Shown piece by piece: positions 6,740 to 6,782 of a stretch of DNA of 6,782 nucleotides (the stretch's first letter is position 1; the number at the start of each line of letters is the position of its first letter). The position numbers and the translations under genes were made by a program. The stretch comes from an uncultured Clostridia bacterium (lineage in GTDB: Bacteria > Bacillota > Clostridia > Oscillospirales > CAG-272). Where the stretch lies: contig CANBDB010000083.1 in assembly GCA_947367285.1 (NCBI GenBank), forward strand, positions 1 to 6,782, written 5' to 3'. The notes beneath the pieces are model-generated. The model was not told the origin of the DNA, made no database searches, and saw nothing but the letters and a program-made list of their open reading frames with translations.

Positions 6740-6768
6740 ATTATACTACTTTTGACGTATTTTGTCAA
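6740..6768 (-). promoter_or_regulatory. Consensus sigma-A/sigma-70 promoter of the operon
   Basis: On the minus strand there is a perfect -35 hexamer TTGACA (6768-6763) and a perfect -10 hexamer TATAAT (6745-6740), separated by exactly 17 bp. Transcription would begin about 7 bp further on, near 6733, giving a leader of roughly 30 nt before the HTH gene's ATG at 6700. No comparable promoter is seen between the downstream genes, so this probably drives the whole operon. A fully consensus promoter would be strong if unregulated. The overlapping palindromes and the small DNA-binding protein made first suggest repression, which is inference. Confidence 0.9.
6752..6768. promoter_or_regulatory. Inverted repeat over the -35 box (possible operator)
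   Basis: The arms TTGAC and GTCAA are perfect 5-bp inverted repeats separated by 7 bp. One arm is the -35 hexamer itself and the other falls inside the promoter spacer. A dimeric regulator bound here would block RNA polymerase. The arms are short, so chance is possible in AT-rich DNA. Confidence 0.4.
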
Positions 6769-6782
6769 TGGAACATCATAGA

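Overview
This is an AT-rich window in which every credible gene lies on the minus strand. Strong Shine-Dalgarno sequences, consensus sigma-A/sigma-70 promoter hexamers, short gene gaps and the protein styles (an excisionase-type HTH regulator, acidic Asp/Glu-Tyr linkers, a TerB-like helical domain, Ig-like sandwiches) suggest a low-GC Firmicute, most likely a gut-type clostridium (Lachnospiraceae/Oscillospiraceae). That taxonomic call is inference. No RNA genes, insertion sequences, CRISPR arrays or integrases are visible.

Layout, read in the direction of transcription (high to low coordinates): a perfect-consensus promoter (6740-6768) with small palindromes; a 61-aa excisionase/MerR-like HTH protein (6700-6515); a 101-nt leader gap; a 341-aa protein with a short N-terminal tag, an acidic linker, a predicted small beta-barrel and an Ig-like C-terminus (6412-5387); a 675-aa sacsin/HSP90-like (GHKL) ATPase fused to a NO VEIN C-terminal (DUF3883) nuclease-like domain (5370-3343); a 408-aa TerB-like/helical protein (3310-2084); a 119-aa protein with an EF-hand-like loop and a two-helix membrane hairpin (2057-1698); and a 541-aa metallo-beta-lactamase fold protein whose motif order matches the beta-CASP nucleases (1678-53). 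From the 341-aa gene onward the gaps are only 16 to 32 nt. A complete AGGAG sits at the last five bases (5-1), so the operon runs on past the window edge.

The set looks like one functional unit: a small regulator, a GHKL ATPase carrying a nuclease-like domain, a second putative nuclease (beta-CASP), a helical partner, and two accessory proteins that share an N-terminal motif (H-F-D-x-[FY]-M-D-M-x-x-S-G-G), one of them membrane-anchored. I do not recognise this combination as a named defence system. By composition (HTH + sacsin-like ATPase-DUF3883 + MBL nuclease) a mobile-element or phage-defence role is the best guess. No function is demonstrated by the sequence alone.

Two starts are set here by ribosome binding sites rather than by the longest reading frame: the HTH protein (ATG at 6700, not TTG at 6718) and the ATPase (ATG at 5370, not TTG at 5433).
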